A DNA stretch of 64,000 bases. Origin: Strix aluco (lineage: Eukaryota; Chordata; Aves; Strigiformes; Strigidae). Position 1 is the stretch's first letter. Every line of letters starts with the position of its first letter. The stretch lies in contig NC_133933.1 of NCBI RefSeq assembly GCF_031877795.1, positions 70,374,503 to 70,438,502 on the forward strand, given 5' to 3'. Shown piece after piece: positions 62,041 to 64,000 of this stretch. Below the pieces are notes generated by a model that did not search any database, was not told the origin of the DNA, and saw only the letters and a list, made by a program, of their open reading frames with translations. The translations under genes were made by a program, and so were the position numbers.

Positions 62041-64000
62041 AGGCTGTCAAAGCACCAAATAATAATATGCACCCAGACTGTTGCCATGTGTTTGAGAAGG
62101 ACCATAATTTAAAAGAACATAAATAGGAAAGGAGCACAAATGAAAAGGAATATGAATACTACGTTCTCTCCACTTAGCAGGTTTGGTGCATTAAGAAGAA
62201 CCAGACTCTTCTGTTAGCTGTAGCAATGCTATTTCACCCCCAAACCAAGTGGAAAAACAAAAGTGTAATTTCAGTTATAATTATTATCCAGGCAATATTT
62301 CTCCTGACCTACTAGCACAGTTAGAACATTTTCTTTCAAAATATGCCTTTATTTTCTGCAGCCACAAATCTATCACACATTAGCTATTCTGCCTGATGTA
62401 TTGCATTTGATCCAATGGTCTAGTTGAAATATATTTGCCCTAGGAGGGTGTAAATTACTCAAATTGCTTAGCTGTGAGAAGGTGATCTTGCTAATGGCAC
62501 CACATCCATGCCAGGCAGAACTGCATGACTGCTCCTCGGCTGTTGGCCATGGCCTCGGGGCCTCCCGGGTGGAGAGGATTTCCAGTGTCCTGTTTGAAAA
62601 CCAGAGCTGTCCACCAACTTGTTGCTGGGAACCTCCTCCTTACCACAACAGCCAAATATTTCTGATTCAGCATGGCAATAAAAGGACAGCTGTCAATCTC
62701 AGTATTTAAGTGCTTTGGGCAAGGCTTGCTACAGGATGTGGTGTAGTATGTGTTTTGCCATTCCCTGTGCATGTTGTGGGTACAGATTCACAGCCATTAG
62801 TAGTAGGGCATATGAGCAACCCAAGCCACTCAGCATTCTGCAGCCCACTTCTACTTCTGTGACAGCTGGGACTATACCAAATTATTCATTATTTTTAACT
62901 AGAACTGAGTTTCTTTCTAGCTCATTAATTCACTTATGACTTCAACTGCCTTTTATTATTATCTTCTTATATGTCTTCTCTGCTCTTTGGAAATCATTTT
63001 CATTTTTGGTAATCAGGCTGGTAATCAAAGCCTCCAGTTCCAGACGCAAGCTCCCACTCACAAAATCCCTGAAGGGTTGATTGCTGGAAACTGGGAGGAT
63101 CTGCCAGGGAGAGAAACACTGAGCTGCCCCTGTTTAAGCAGCCACTGCTGGCTGCTCTTATGAGTCAGCAACATGGATCTTTGCTCTAACTCAGCTCTTA
63201 CATCCATATGAGTAAAGTAGATGGGGAAAATTTATGGTTTGAAATAGTATGTTTATTCATATAAACTACAGTTTGGTATAGGTAATACCTGTTAAGAGAA
63301 GAGATAGATTTCCGATTCTCATTTGGCTCTGAAATGCTCTAGGAAGGGAAACAGTCAAGAACAGACAAAAAATGTTGAGTTTCTCTAATGTTTTGTTTGT
63401 CGTAAAAACTGGGCTGATTATTCTTGCATAATTTTATGCATAAAGATTTTCGAGCTTATAAAAAGCAATAATGTGGCTTGTAGAATGAATCTGTAAATAC
63501 GTTCACAGGTTTACTTTGCCATTGTTTAACTGTGTTTATCCCAGAGGCTCAGAACAAGAGTTCTAAAAATATTCACTGTTGGCCCAAGTCTACTTTCATT
63601 TCTGTTAATATGAATGTCCCATCCTGGGTAAGCTTTTCCTGTAGACTGTTAGATGAATTTACCTCAGTTGGGTACCAACGGCATTTTCAGTTTTAAAAAC
63701 ATACTCTAAAGTAGTCTGATTAAAAGTAGGGCTACTTTACACATCATGCCAACAGCCCAGTCTGTAAACAACTGCCTAATAAATATTTACTGGTTCAGGT
63801 TTGGGATTCTACTTCTACATCTCTTCTCTCAATACAGAACTCTGGGTGATGAAAGAACCTCCTGAAGGTTACTTGGATTTGAAATCAGTTTCTCTAACTT
63901 TGGTGTCTCCTAGCCCCGGTTTTTGTATCTTCTGGGTGTGCTGCCACTCTGAGCTTCTTTTTCTCTCCAGTAAGGCACCTTATGGTGCTCACATGTATGG
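62041..64000. other. Unannotated DNA to the right edge
   Basis: No gene, RNA gene or transposon is recognised in the last 2 kb. A GC-richer patch at 62500-62660 has overlapping open frames on both strands that look like chance. Confidence 0.5.

Noticed and set aside
1..64000. CRISPR arrays, operons, riboswitches, Rho-independent terminators
   Set aside because: The window is vertebrate nuclear DNA. No direct-repeat/spacer pattern or prokaryotic signal was seen.

Overview
The window looks like bird nuclear DNA. The evidence is its interspersed repeats. There are at least seven pieces of CR1, the dominant avian/reptilian LINE, and one of them ends in the typical CR1 3' terminus with repeated ATTCTATG-like octamers. 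There is also a solo endogenous-retrovirus LTR with TGTCCTGG...CCAGGACA ends, of a type I recall as common in bird genomes. The DNA is moderately AT-rich, has no CpG island, and shows no bacterial-style gene packing. I cannot name the species.

I find no host protein-coding gene, tRNA, rRNA or other RNA gene that I can defend. The many short open frames of 60-174 codons are what chance gives in 64 kb. The only protein-coding homology I recognise is decayed CR1 reverse transcriptase. The window is therefore intergenic or lies inside very large introns. Two or three exon-like patches are listed as low-confidence candidates only.

Layout: 1-1440 is a minus-strand CR1 reverse-transcriptase fragment running off the left edge. 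1441-7374 is unannotated apart from a weak MIR-like scrap. 7375-8426 is a plus-strand CR1 reaching its 3' end. 8427-22100 holds simple repeats (a 23-base C run and a 174-bp TTCC array) and otherwise unique sequence. 22100-23550 is an ancient CR1 split by a 584-bp minus-strand solo LTR. 32099-32396 is a probable short hAT-type DNA transposon with degraded target duplications. 35447-35630 is a MIR-like SINE relic. 37557-37682 is a CR1 tail. 46130-46905 is the best-preserved CR1 3' end. 52970-53430 is an old, internally deleted CR1. 60553-61440 and 61837-62040 are two ancient CR1 relics in opposite orientation.

No previously undescribed system is evident. What is interesting is the layering of repeats of different ages (nested LTR in CR1, possible hAT MITE, MIR and deeply diverged CR1 relics), the unusual simple-sequence tracts, and a few open patches with splice-like borders that a cross-species alignment would quickly confirm or dismiss. 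All family assignments rest on recalled consensus sequences, not on a database search.
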